Source: Holophagaceae bacterium | GTDB taxonomy: Bacteria; Acidobacteriota; Holophagae; Holophagales; Holophagaceae | Direction of reading: 5' to 3' | NCBI GenBank assembly: GCA_016710635.1 | Contig: JADJVL010000029.1 | Location: forward strand, 1-44,973 | DNA: 44,973 nucleotides | In this document: positions 1 through 8,092 of the stretch, in pieces | Numbering within the stretch: the first letter of the stretch is position 1 | How the letters are laid out: every line of letters begins with the position of its first letter | Notes under the pieces: model-generated | Seen by the model: only the letters and a program-made list of their open reading frames with translations | Database searches by the model: none | What the model was told of the DNA's origin: nothing | Program-made: the position numbers and the translations under genes

Positions 1-610
1 TCCCCAAGCTTTCCGCACGGGTTGCACGGCATCTGGTTCCACCTCCCGTGTTGCACACCTCGGTCTGCCCGACCTGCGGTGGTTCGCGACCCCCCAACCG
101 ACCATTCGCCACCCTGTTCAGGCAGGCTCGCGGCTTCTCGCGGGACGGGCGGGCCCCCTTCGAATAGCATTTCCGTACGAACCTCGCCATAGCCCGGAGG
201 TCTCTGTGCGCCCTGACGCCCGACTGCTCCTGAACCGCGAGACGCCGCGCCGTCTTTTCCTCGGCGAGGCCGAGGCGGTCGCCGTCGGCCTGGACCGACC
301 TTTGCCTTCCAGGTGGTTCCGCCGGCCAGCTCGGCCTCTGTTCCGGTGAGCATGGGCGTGACCGGCAACAGCCTGGGCTGCACCAGCGTCGCCCATCGCC
401 GCCACGCTCGGCACCTTGACCGTGCGCTGCCGGCGGCCGCACTAGCCTCGCCAGCTCCAGCCTTTCTGTCCCGGAACCGCCCTCTGAGGCGCTCTGCACA
501 GCAAGGCCCTCTGGGGGCCTTCTGCTTCGTCGTGCTCTGCGGTGCCCTTCCTCCTCTGAAGCGGCAGGCCATGGGCACGCCGGTGCCGGGCGGGAGACGA
601 ACTAAGCCAC

Positions 611-1541
611 ATGCTCATGATGGGCCTCATCTGGCTTTCGCCGGTGCCCTGGGAATGGCGGAGCCCCCTCAGGCCAGCCGGTGCTGAGCTGGGGGCCGCC
701 CTGCGCCTTCCTCGCGGCGAGGCGGTGATGGTCGCCATCACCACCTCGACAGCGGCTTCAGCCGCTTCGCGGGGCCTGCCAAGGCCAACAGCCTGGGCGT
801 CTACCTCCCTCGACCTCCCGCCCTGGGGGCCCGCCTTCTTCCTCGTGGGCCTGTCGCCACTTTGCGCCAGGCGCGCCTCGAACACGAGCAGGAGGACATG
901 CGGGAGCAGGTGGTGGAGGCGCAGGTGCGCCACCTGCAGGCCAGATGAACCCGCACGTCCCTCTTCAACGCCCCTCAACAGCCTGGCCGAACTGCCGCAG
1001 CAGGACCCCAAGCAGGCCGACCTATGCCCGCGCGCCATGGCCAGCCTCCTCCGGCGCATCCTGACGCTAGCGGAAGTCCACACAACCCCTCGGCGAGGAG
1101 CGGGCCCCGGTGGAGACGACCGCCGTGGAATCAGTCTGCCACAAGGGCGCCCTGCAGATCGAATGGGCGTGGGACCGCGGGCTGACGACCTGCCCATGCT
1201 GCCCCTCCTCATCCAGCCCCTGGTGGAGAACGCCTCAAGCACGGCGCCGGAACCGCCGGGGTGGCCGCCTCCGGCTGGCGGGCCTGGCGGGAGGGCCCGC
1301 GCCTCCGCCTCCAGGTGGCCAACGAAGGCCCCGCCCCCGCCGGCCGGCGGCGCCCGCCAGGGCATCGGGCCGGAAGAAACCCGGTCCCGGCTGGCCCCGG
1401 CCTACGGCGACACGGCCAGCCCCGAGGTCCAGCGGCGGGACGACTGGACGACGGCGGACCTCGATCTCCACGTCCCCACCCTGCAGGAACGCCATGAACC
1501 CGCTGAATGCCGCCCCCGGAATAGCAGCGCGCCCCCGCTGA
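611..1541 (+). pseudogene. LytS/YehU-type sensor histidine kinase, broken by many indels
   Basis: Pieces of one histidine kinase of the LytS/AgrC class (His_kinase PF06580 type) appear in order but in changing frames. Around 880-1000 one reads a coiled linker (EHEQEDMREQVVEAQ), then the H-box (HLQA, MNPH, LFNA, LNSLAELPQQ) with an indel and in-frame stop near 946. The N-box PLLIQPLVENA lies at 1201-1233 and the G2-like segment GIGPEETRSRL near 1360-1395. Upstream sequence has hydrophobic stretches fitting a membrane N-terminus but no stable frame. The family phosphorylates a LytTR regulator, and one follows directly. At least four indels are needed to restore it. They may be true decay or low-quality sequence at a contig edge. 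The family call is fairly secure; functionality is doubtful. Confidence 0.7.
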
Positions 1542-1546
1542 ATGTC

Positions 1547-2285
1547 GCCTGCGGATGACGAGCCCCGGCCCGCAGCCGGGTCTCCCGGCTGCTGCCGGCC
1601 CTGGGCTGTCGGGTGGCGGCGAGCTCGAGGACGCCGAAGAGCTCCTGAGGCCCCTGGCGGCGGGCCTGCGCCCCGACGCCCTGTTCCTGGACATCGAAAT
1701 GCCCGGGGCTTTCGGGCTTGAGGTTCCGCGGAGCTCCCGGCGCCGGTGCCCGTGGTCTTCATCACCGCTCTACCTGGAGCACGCGGTCCGCGCCTTCGAC
1801 ACCACCGCGGTGGACTACATCCTCAAGCTTCCGTCTACGAGGACCGGCTGCCTGGGCCCTGAGCGGGTCCACTCAGCACCGGCCCTGCTGATCGCCGGCC
1901 AGACCGGCAAGCCGGTAGCGCCAACGCCGGCGCGGTGTTCCGGCCCGGGCCGGCGGGGGACACCTCTTCCTGGAGTTCCGTGAGCCACTTCGAGTGGTGG
2001 ACGGGGCTGTGTTCGCCTGGGCCGGCGGCCAGCGCTTCCGCTCGCCCTGGGACAGCCTCGCGGAGGTGGAGGGCACCTTTCCCGACGCGGGGCCTGCTGC
2101 GCATCCAGCGCAGCCTCCTGGTGCGGCCCGGAGGCGGTGATCGGCCACCGCAGCTCTCGCCCAATGGCCGCGGCGCGGGTGCGCCTGGCCGATGGGAAGG
2201 AGCTGGAGGTGAGCCGCGAAGCATGACCCCGCGCCTCCGGGGCATCCTCGGCCTCGCCCGCGGCCAGCAGGGCCCTGAGCCGTAA
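1547..2285 (+). pseudogene. LytTR-family response regulator, frameshifted
   Basis: The start reads ADDEP, the usual receiver N-terminus, at about 1550. The phosphoacceptor block ALFLDIEMPGAFGLEV lies at 1675-1725 with the aspartate near 1690. After an indel comes YLEHAVRAFDTTAVDYILK, the typical end of a LytTR receiver, at 1771-1827. A LytTR DNA-binding domain follows in other frames: FLEF and VDGAVFAWAGGQRF, then VEGTFPDAG, LLRIQRSLLVRP and VRLADGKELEVSREA, up to 2230. It directly follows the broken kinase, as in an AgrC/AgrA- or LytS/LytR-like pair. Several indels prevent a single protein. Family assignment rests on visible motifs; whether the breakage is biological cannot be decided from the sequence. 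Confidence 0.72.
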
Positions 2286-2527
2286 CCACCCGGCCTGAGG
2301 CCCCGTTCCCGGGTCTCGGCCCTCCTGGGCCCGGTCGCGCGCCCCGGCCCCCGGAAGGCGCTCCCTTCGCGGCCCCTCCGCCCCCTGCCTCCCGCCCCTG
2401 CTCCCGTCCCCTTCGCGGGCCTCTCCTGGAGCGCAAGCCGCGGGCGCTCCCCACACTCCACCTATCACCCCCGGCACTGGATGGCCAGGAACCGGGTCCC
2501 CCTTCCCTTTCTCCCCAGGAGACGGCC

Positions 2528-2641
2528 ATGTCCCTCCTGAAGCTCTCACCTCGGGGCGAAAACCTCCGCCAGCTGGACAGCGAAGTCCACGCGGTCCAGG
2601 GCGGCGGTTTCGTGACCTCGCCAACACCTGCATCTGCCTGA
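2528..2641 (+). CDS. Short peptide with Gly-Gly-leader character (possible RiPP precursor, probably frameshifted)
   Basis: A 37-codon reading frame begins with ATG behind a good ribosome-binding site (aggaga at 2517-2522). It reads MSLLKLSPRGENLRQLD, then SEVHAVQGGG. This resembles leaders of Gly-Gly-processed precursors (LxLxxETLRxLxxxELxxVxGG), such as class I lanthipeptide-like or bacteriocin precursors. Just after the GGG the frame turns into TSPTPASA and stops. The adjacent frame instead gives DLANTCICLIPNTT and the third gives SIACGTLTGGGTIVINP, a more convincing Cys/Thr-rich core. One or two indels, like those in the preceding genes, would restore a peptide of about 70 residues. A hairpin follows at 2771. 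The leader resemblance is my inference; no modification enzyme is visible in the window. Confidence 0.4.
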   Translation: MSLLKLSPRGENLRQLDSEVHAVQGGGFVTSPTPASA

Positions 2642-2770
2642 TCCCGAACACCACCCTCCGCCAGCCTCGGTTCCCGTCCCAGCATCGCCTGCGGCACCCT
2701 CACGGGCGGGGGCACCATCGTCATCAACCCGGCCGGCGGAGCTTGGGTCACTGAGTTCCTGCAGCTTGCC

Positions 2771-2804
2771 GCGAAGAGGCCGCCCCCCGGGGCGGCTTCT
2801 TCGC
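2771..2804 (+). terminator. Strong GC hairpin before spoT
   Basis: The two arms gcgaagaggccgccc and gggcggcttcttcgc pair almost perfectly (15 bp with one G-T type mismatch) around a short C/G loop. The run of T expected for an intrinsic terminator is not clear. The position, after the short peptide frame and about 70 bp before the spoT start, fits a transcription end. Confidence 0.5.
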
Positions 2805-2872
2805 GTCCCGGAAGCCCGGAGACCCCGATCAAGCCTGGGGTCTGGTGAGTCCTTCCCCCGCTATTCCATCAC

Positions 2873-5143
2873 TTGGCCCCTGGCGAGGAAGTCCCGCCCA
2901 TCCCACACTGGGAAATGGCCGATGCCTCCGAACCCATGGAGATCACCCTCCACGAGGGCGAGGGCACCGCCTGCGTGGGGGACGCCTGCCTCACCCTGGA
3001 AGGCGCCTATCAGGAAGTGAAGGAGGCCTTCCTCCGCCATCATCCCGACGGGGACGTGGCCCTGCTGGACAAGGCCTTCCGCATCGGGCGGGAGTGCCAC
3101 AGGACCCAGCTGCGGAAGAGCGGCGAGCCCTACTTCTTCCATCCCCTCGCCGTGGCGCGCAGCCTCGCCGAGTGGCGGCTGGACGCGGTGAGCGTGGCCT
3201 GCGGCATGCTCCACGACACCGTCGAGGACACGCTGATGACCCTGCCGGACGTGCGGGCCGAGTTCGGCAACGAGATCGTGGAGATCGTGGACGGCCTCAC
3301 CAAGATGAGCAAGCTGGCCTTCACGGACCGCCACCTGCTCAACGCCGAGAACGTGCGGAAGCTGCTGGTGGCCATGGGCAAGGACGTGCGGGTGCTCATG
3401 GTGAAGCTGGCGGACCGCCTCCACAACATGCAGACGCTCGCCTCCATGCGGGAGGAGAAGCGCCGGCGCATCGCCCGGGAGACCCTGGAGCTCTACGCGC
3501 CCCTGGCGAACCGCCTGGGCATGGGCCAGGTGCGCATCCAGCTGGAGGATTTGGCCTTCGAGACCACGGAGCCCGAGCGCTTCCTGGAGCTGAAGGAGAA
3601 GGTGGAGCAGAAGCGCGCCAAGGGCGCCGAGATGATCGAGGCCATCAAGGTGGGCCTGGAATCCGCATTGGAGACCCACGGCATCCCCGGCAAGGTCTAC
3701 GGGCGCTCCAAGCACCTCTACGGCATCTGGCGGAAGATGGGCGCCCAGGAGAAGGGCCTCGACGAGATCCACGACTGGCTGGCCTACCGCATCGTCTGCC
3801 CGGACCGGGCCAGCTGCTACACGGCCCTGGGCCTGGTGCACGCGCTGTACCGGCCCATTCCCGGCCGCTTCAAGGACTACATCAGCCTGCCCAAGGACAA
3901 CGGCTACCAGAGCATCCACACCTCGGTCTTCATGCCCACCGGCGACGCCTTCGAGGTGCAGATCCGCACGCCGGAGATGCACGACCACGCGGAGAACGGC
4001 ATCGCGAGCCACTGGACCTACAAGGAAGGCCACATCGCCAACCGATCCGAGATCAACCAGGTGGCCTTCCTGCGCCGCATGGTGGAGCTGCACCAGGACA
4101 GCGGCGACAGCCGGGACCTGGTGGCCAACCTGAAGGGCGAGCTCGGCGGCCGGCGCATTCAGGTCTTCACGCCCAAGGGCGACCTCAAGAGCCTGCCGGA
4201 AGGCGCGACGCCCATCGACTTCGCCTACGCCATCCACACGGAGGTCGGCCACCGCTGCGTGGGGGCGAAGGTGAACGGGCGCATGGTGCCCCTGAAGGCG
4301 ACCCTGCAGAACGGCGACCGGGTGGAGGTGCTCACCCGCCCCGACCACAAGCCCAGCCGGGACTGGCTGATGCTGGTGAAGAGCGCCGGCGCCAAGAGCC
4401 GCATCCAGGCCTTCATCCGCGAGGAGGAACGGAAGGTCGCCATCGCCATGGGCCGGGACCGCCTGGAGCGGGAGGCCCGGGCCGCCAGCGTGCACCTGGA
4501 GACTGCGGAGGCCCGGGAGATCCTGGAAGCCCGCCTGAAGGAACTGAAGCAGCCCAGTTGGGACGCCTTCTACGCCGCCGTCGGCTTCAACCGCATCACC
4601 GTCCACAAGATGCTGGAGCCGCTGATCCCGGAGAAGGACCGCTCCAGGGCCGCGGAGAAGCCCCAGAAGGCCGCGGACGACGCGGTGCTCGTGGACGACA
4701 ACGTGGGCATCCTCTTCGCCCTGGCCCACTGCTGCAAGCCCATCTGGGGCGATGAGATCGTGGGCTACACCACCCGGAGCCGGGGCATCGCCATCCACCA
4801 CGCGGACTGTCCGCAGCTCTCGTCGAAGACTTTGCACCCCGAGCGGCGCGTGAGCGTGGGCTGGGGCCAGCCGGGCCACATGATGTTCGACACGGAGCTG
4901 GCCATCACGACGGAAGACCGGCCCGGCATGGTGGCGGCCATCAGCGACGCCATGCAGCGGGCCAATATCAACATCCAGCGCTTCAACGCCTCGACCCTGG
5001 ACGAAGGCGGCGGCCTCTTCCACATCGCCTGCCGGGTGCGCAACCGCGAGCACCTGGTGGACCTCATCGGCCAGGTGCGCCGGGTGAAGGGCGTGTTCAC
5101 CGTGGCGAGGGTGCGGGGGAGCGTTTTTGGAAAGCTCCGCTGA
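2873..5143 (+). CDS. spoT: Bifunctional (p)ppGpp synthetase/hydrolase (RelA/SpoT)
   Basis: The 756-residue protein makes and degrades the stringent-response alarmone (p)ppGpp in the cytoplasm. The HD hydrolase domain spans about residues 55-205, with FFHPLAVA and HDTVEDT (His114-Asp115) intact. The synthetase domain follows at about 250-375, with RSKHLYGIWRKM, then RFKDYISLPKDNGYQSIHTS (from residue 332). The R-x-K-D form is that of bifunctional enzymes rather than RelA (E-x-D-D). A TGS domain is at about 428-490 (VFTPKGDLKSLPEGATPIDF), a conserved Cys region near 617 (AHCCKP), and an ACT domain at the C-terminus. TTG at 2873 gives the longest frame; ATG at 2915 or 2936 is equally possible because residues before 22 look non-conserved. 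The Nudix gene overlaps its 3' end. Confidence 0.96.
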   Translation: MAPGEEVPPIPHWEMADASEPMEITLHEGEGTACVGDACLTLEGAYQEVKEAFLRHHPDGDVALLDKAFRIGRECHRTQLRKSGEPYFFHPLAVARSLAEWRLDAVSVACGMLHDTVEDTLMTLPDVRAEFGNEIVEIVDGLTKMSKLAFTDRHLLNAENVRKLLVAMGKDVRVLMVKLADRLHNMQTLASMREEKRRRIARETLELYAPLANRLGMGQVRIQLEDLAFETTEPERFLELKEKVEQKRAKGAEMIEAIKVGLESALETHGIPGKVYGRSKHLYGIWRKMGAQEKGLDEIHDWLAYRIVCPDRASCYTALGLVHALYRPIPGRFKDYISLPKDNGYQSIHTSVFMPTGDAFEVQIRTPEMHDHAENGIASHWTYKEGHIANRSEINQVAFLRRMVELHQDSGDSRDLVANLKGELGGRRIQVFTPKGDLKSLPEGATPIDFAYAIHTEVGHRCVGAKVNGRMVPLKATLQNGDRVEVLTRPDHKPSRDWLMLVKSAGAKSRIQAFIREEERKVAIAMGRDRLEREARAASVHLETAEAREILEARLKELKQPSWDAFYAAVGFNRITVHKMLEPLIPEKDRSRAAEKPQKAADDAVLVDDNVGILFALAHCCKPIWGDEIVGYTTRSRGIAIHHADCPQLSSKTLHPERRVSVGWGQPGHMMFDTELAITTEDRPGMVAAISDAMQRANINIQRFNASTLDEGGGLFHIACRVRNREHLVDLIGQVRRVKGVFTVARVRGSVFGKLR

Positions 5144-5776
5144 ATCTTTCTCCGCGGTCTGGGTGCCGCCCGCTGAAGCCCCGTCCATCCCCTGGGCGCG
5201 CATCGAGCAGAGTGTCGTGGCGGCGCACCGGGGCCCGAACCCCCACAAGCTGAGCCTGCGCATCCCCGAAGCGGAGCGCCGGGCGGCGGTGGCGATGGTG
5301 CTGTGGGGGGACGCGGCGGGGGCGCGGAAGATCGTGCTGGTGCAGCGGGGCTTCACCGCGCCCCAGCATCCCGGGGAGCTGGCCTTCCCCGGCGGCATGG
5401 TGGAGTCCGGCGACCTCGACTTCCGCCACACCGCCCGGCGGGAGCTCTACGAGGAGCTGGGCGTCGCGACCGATCTCTGGGAACTCGGCTGCTTCCCCGA
5501 CGGCGTGGCAAGGCGCGCACGCGGTTTACCCCCGTGCTCTTCCGCTGGGAAGCGAAGGAGCCCGCCTTCACCTTCCACGACGGCGAAGTGCACGACGCAC
5601 GGATGCTGCCCATCGAGCCCTTGTTGAGCGCTCCCTGGACCACCGAGATCCTCGACCGGCAGGGACTGGCCCTGGAAGTGCCGCGGCTGGAGCTGCCCGG
5701 CGTGCCGCTATGGGGAGCGACGGCGTTTGTTTTGAAGGCTTGGCTGGATGTGCTTCAAGGGGCGCGAACTTTCTGA
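5127..5776 (+). pseudogene. CoA-pyrophosphatase-type Nudix hydrolase, one frameshift
   Basis: The first part (TTG start at 5127, overlapping spoT by 17 nt) carries an RRAAVAMVLW strand and the Nudix box FPGGMVESGDLDF then RHTARRELYEELGV, spaced as in NudL/NUDT7-type CoA diphosphatases. After PDGVA near 5505-5515 the frame must change. The continuation KARTRFTPVLFRWEAKEP, then LEVPRLELPGVPLWGATAFVLK, lies in a neighbouring frame and ends at 5776. The join needs one missing base, or two extra, near 5510. Both halves look well conserved in composition, so a recent mutation or an assembly error is likelier than old decay. Family members hydrolyse CoA and its derivatives. Substrate here is inferred only from the box spacing. 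Confidence 0.75.
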
Positions 5777-5887
5777 AGCACGTGGGGCGGGTTCATGGCC
5801 CGGCTGGGTGGTTGGAGGATTCGGTCTGGAAGCGGACCTGACATTCAATGTGTAGGGATGCAAAATGTCCCAGGCAACGAGGCCAAG

Positions 5888-6085
5888 ATGCCCAAGAAGA
5901 TCCGCGAAATCCTGAGACTCCTGGCCAAGGATGGCTGGGTCGCGGTTCGTCAAAGCGGGAGTCACAGGGTCTTCAAGCACCCCACCAAGCCAGGCATCGT
6001 CGTGGTCCCTGTCCATGAAGGGAAGGACTTGGGCCGCGGTACGGAAGAGAGCATCCTGAAACAGGCAGGCTTGAAGGAGGATTGA
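5888..6085 (+). CDS. hicA: HicA-family mRNA interferase toxin
   Basis: The 65-residue protein MPKKIREILRLLAKDGWVAV, then RQSGSHRVFKHPTKPG, has the short dsRBD-like HicA fold signature. The catalytic histidine is in G-S-H-R, followed by the V-V-P-V-H strand. HicA toxins cleave mRNA and are neutralised by HicB, encoded 2 nt downstream. ATG at 5888 gives a family-typical length; an in-frame upstream extension looks non-homologous. A small palindrome acattcaatgt lies about 45 bases upstream, within the likely promoter. The module marks the left edge of an accessory region whose composition drops compared with the surrounding GC-rich genes. Confidence 0.9.
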   Translation: MPKKIREILRLLAKDGWVAVRQSGSHRVFKHPTKPGIVVVPVHEGKDLGRGTEESILKQAGLKED

Positions 6086-6087
6086 CC

Positions 6088-6297
6088 ATGCGCTACGGAG
6101 TCGTCATCGAACGCGCCGGGGACAACTTCTCGGCCTATGTGCCGGACCTTCCTGGCTGCGTCTCTGTGGGAGACGCATTGGAAGAGGTTTCCGCCAACAT
6201 CCACGAGGCTATCACCCTGTACCTGGCCCAACTCCGCGAAGATGGCCGTGCGATCCCGGAGCCCACCACGGTTGTTGCCTACGAGGAAGTCACATGA
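6088..6297 (+). CDS. hicB: HicB-family antitoxin
   Basis: The 69-residue protein begins MRYGVVIERAGDNFSAYVPD and continues LPGCVSVGDALEEVSANIHE, the partial RNase H-like fold typical of HicB. A strong Shine-Dalgarno (aaggagg at 6074-6080) lies 7 nt before ATG 6088, stronger than that of hicA, fitting antitoxin excess. No C-terminal DNA-binding helix-turn-helix or ribbon-helix-helix is present, so it is a minimal HicB and may rely on its complex with HicA for regulation. Its stop overlaps the start of the next gene (ATGA), suggesting translational coupling to two unrelated small genes. Confidence 0.9.
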   Translation: MRYGVVIERAGDNFSAYVPDLPGCVSVGDALEEVSANIHEAITLYLAQLREDGRAIPEPTTVVAYEEVT

Positions 6298-6710
6298 GGC
6301 TTGAACTACTCTTTCTTCTCGTAAGCATTCCGTTATGGCCCCAGCAGGCCCCCAAGGAGGAGTGGTGGGCCATTTCGAAATTAAAGGGTTACTCCGCTGA
6401 CTCGCTGGATGAGTACAGGAAATTCTCCGAAAATGGGCTTCACCCATTGTTGATCTGTCTCGGAGAAAAGAATGGGACAGTCACTGGATCTGATTTGAAT
6501 TTTGTGAAACTCGGAGAGTCGACACTCGTTGGGGTTTCAGTTGACGAGCGAGGCATGGAAACAGTCGAGGTCTACCAACTCGACCGAGTCAAGCGGAAGC
6601 TCCTCTACACAAAGTCCAGAGTCCGGACGGGCACTGTAGCACCCATCCTCCCGGACACTGTGATGGCGCTTGTTGGGAGCGCCACTCCAGTCCCTGCAAA
6701 CCCACAATGA
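6294..6710 (+). CDS. Small secreted hypothetical protein coupled to hicB
   Basis: The 138-residue protein has an N-terminal hydrophobic stretch (LELLFLLVSIPLWPQQAP) that looks like a short signal peptide with cleavage near residue 18. The mature part is hydrophilic and beta-rich in appearance (GTVTGSDLNFVKLGESTLVG, then VEVYQLDRVKRKLLY). No known family is recognised. The start overlaps the hicB stop by 4 nt and its own stop overlaps the next start by 4 nt (ATGA), so it is probably translated from the hicAB transcript. Codon composition is less GC-biased than the housekeeping genes. An exported protein inside a toxin-antitoxin operon is unusual. Confidence 0.65.
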   Translation: MRLELLFLLVSIPLWPQQAPKEEWWAISKLKGYSADSLDEYRKFSENGLHPLLICLGEKNGTVTGSDLNFVKLGESTLVGVSVDERGMETVEVYQLDRVKRKLLYTKSRVRTGTVAPILPDTVMALVGSATPVPANPQ

Positions 6711-6991
6711 GCGAGGGAGACGTGGTCGAAAACACACCCTTGGACGATGAGTTGCAGAACACGCCGGAGGTATACACCGGAGACGACGGGGTATCTGCCT
6801 CCGCACTCCTCTCTGCCATGGATAGCAGCGCAGAGGCACATGCTTGGAGCGATTTGGACTGGTCTCCAGAACGCGATGGGAAACGACTGGTGACAATCGC
6901 GACTCGGAATGGGTACCGAGTTGTTGATCGTTTTTCGGACGGTAAGAGGAGGTTCTTCTTTACAGATTTTCCCAAAAGCGACTCCCCCTGA
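6707..6991 (+). CDS. Small acidic hypothetical protein
   Basis: The 94-residue, acidic and probably cytoplasmic protein (MSEGDVVENTPLDDELQNTP, ending RRFFFTDFPKSDSP) has no signal peptide or membrane segment and no family I recognise. It starts inside the stop of the upstream gene (ATGA overlap), making it the fourth member of a hicA-hicB-X-Y chain. The sequence after its stop up to 7198 is AT-richer and shows no convincing gene. A tentative promoter (TTGCGG at 7093 and TAGATT at 7115, spacer 16) may serve the next cluster. Function is unknown. Confidence 0.55.
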   Translation: MSEGDVVENTPLDDELQNTPEVYTGDDGVSASALLSAMDSSAEAHAWSDLDWSPERDGKRLVTIATRNGYRVVDRFSDGKRRFFFTDFPKSDSP

Positions 6992-7198
6992 GCGCCCGGC
7001 TCTCCATCCGTGTGTCACGCCCGAATTTCACCTTTCAACTGGCTCCGTTTTCGGTTTTTGGGTCACAAGAGACGACCAAGTTTCGGTATGTATTGCGGAT
7101 CTCCCTAGATGAATTAGATTAGAGCGATCAATTTTTTTCCCACCACCTCGCTAATCCAACTTGTGGTTTAAAGCCATTTTTTCGAAACCAGATCACAC

Positions 7199-8092
7199 AT
7201 GAGGAAGTTGAACACAATGTCACCAACGGATTTGAATGCAAATCTGGTCAGGCTCCGGGGTGAACTGCTCAAGCATCGAGACTTATGTAATGCTTGTTTG
7301 TCTCGTCATAATACATCTTTAGGGCAGGCAATTCCCTTGGCTATGAACCTTCCATTATCATTAGCTACGAGTTCTGACGCGCTGGAATCTATCTGGGGGG
7401 CTCAAACCATCAAGTCCCAACGTGACCTAAATGGTGGATTATCAAAGAAGAAGTCAGATGGGAGCTATACTGATGAGGTCATATTGCACACTGATGATGA
7501 TGTATTCTTCTTCGCTGGCCCCTTCAGATATCCGGTAAATTCTGGGCCATGTGGACTCATTTTTTCCCCAGAGATTGAATCCAAACTATCTAATCGAAAA
7601 ATAGCTACCCCATTTGATTCCGGTGGGTTATTGAATCATTTTAAACCTCTGAACACAAGTTTGACTCCGATTGAGTTTGTGCGGGCGAATGAAATGCCCG
7701 TCCCTGACTATCGAACATATTTAGGCGAGTTCATTGCTACGACCTTTCACGAGCCAACAGACTACCTACATGATGACAATGCCCCTGCATGTGATACCCC
7801 AATGTTGGTCAAGTCAAAAGACCCTAATGCCGACGCGCGTCAGTGGACATTTGAAGTGCGTTGCCAAGGGCCCGTCCCGATGGATGCACCTCTAATGGCT
7901 ATAATCATCGAGCGAGCACTAGCGCAGTCTGGTGACTGGGCCGAAGATATGATGATGGTCCTGAAATCTCGTGGAGTAGTATTCACTCTGTTCGATACTG
8001 TTGATGGTAGTGATTGGGAAATCTTAAAAGAGCAAGGGCAAAAGTTTTTGGACCAACACATTCGCCAGGTGGTGACCCATGGCCCATTGTGA
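7199..8092 (+). CDS. Uncharacterised protein, first gene of AT-rich cluster
   Basis: The 297-residue protein comes from a stretch clearly poorer in G/C than the chromosome. No known family is recognised. Features seen: an N-terminal helical part (LVRLRGELLKHRDLCNACLS), a hydrophobic centre (DDVFFFAGPFRY, then GPCGLIFSPEIESK), the segment PFDSGGLLNHFKPL, a later QWTFEVRCQGPVPMDAP, and a C-terminal helix (EILKEQGQKFLDQHIRQ). There is no signal peptide or membrane segment. ATG at 7217 (residue 7) may be the real start, because aggaag at 7202-7207 precedes it by 9 nt. The stop overlaps the next start by 14 nt, so the two are probably co-translated. Composition and location beside hicAB suggest horizontal acquisition. 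Confidence 0.7.
   Translation: MRKLNTMSPTDLNANLVRLRGELLKHRDLCNACLSRHNTSLGQAIPLAMNLPLSLATSSDALESIWGAQTIKSQRDLNGGLSKKKSDGSYTDEVILHTDDDVFFFAGPFRYPVNSGPCGLIFSPEIESKLSNRKIATPFDSGGLLNHFKPLNTSLTPIEFVRANEMPVPDYRTYLGEFIATTFHEPTDYLHDDNAPACDTPMLVKSKDPNADARQWTFEVRCQGPVPMDAPLMAIIIERALAQSGDWAEDMMMVLKSRGVVFTLFDTVDGSDWEILKEQGQKFLDQHIRQVVTHGPL

Noticed and set aside
1..600. Attempt to find a gene or tRNA at the left edge
   Set aside because: No frame longer than about 100 codons shows family character and no tRNA-like fold was seen; sequence quality seems poor here.
2861..5431. 856-codon frame opposite spoT
   Set aside because: It is antisense to a gene with full RelA/SpoT domains and has a His/Val/Leu-heavy composition typical of GC-rich shadow frames.
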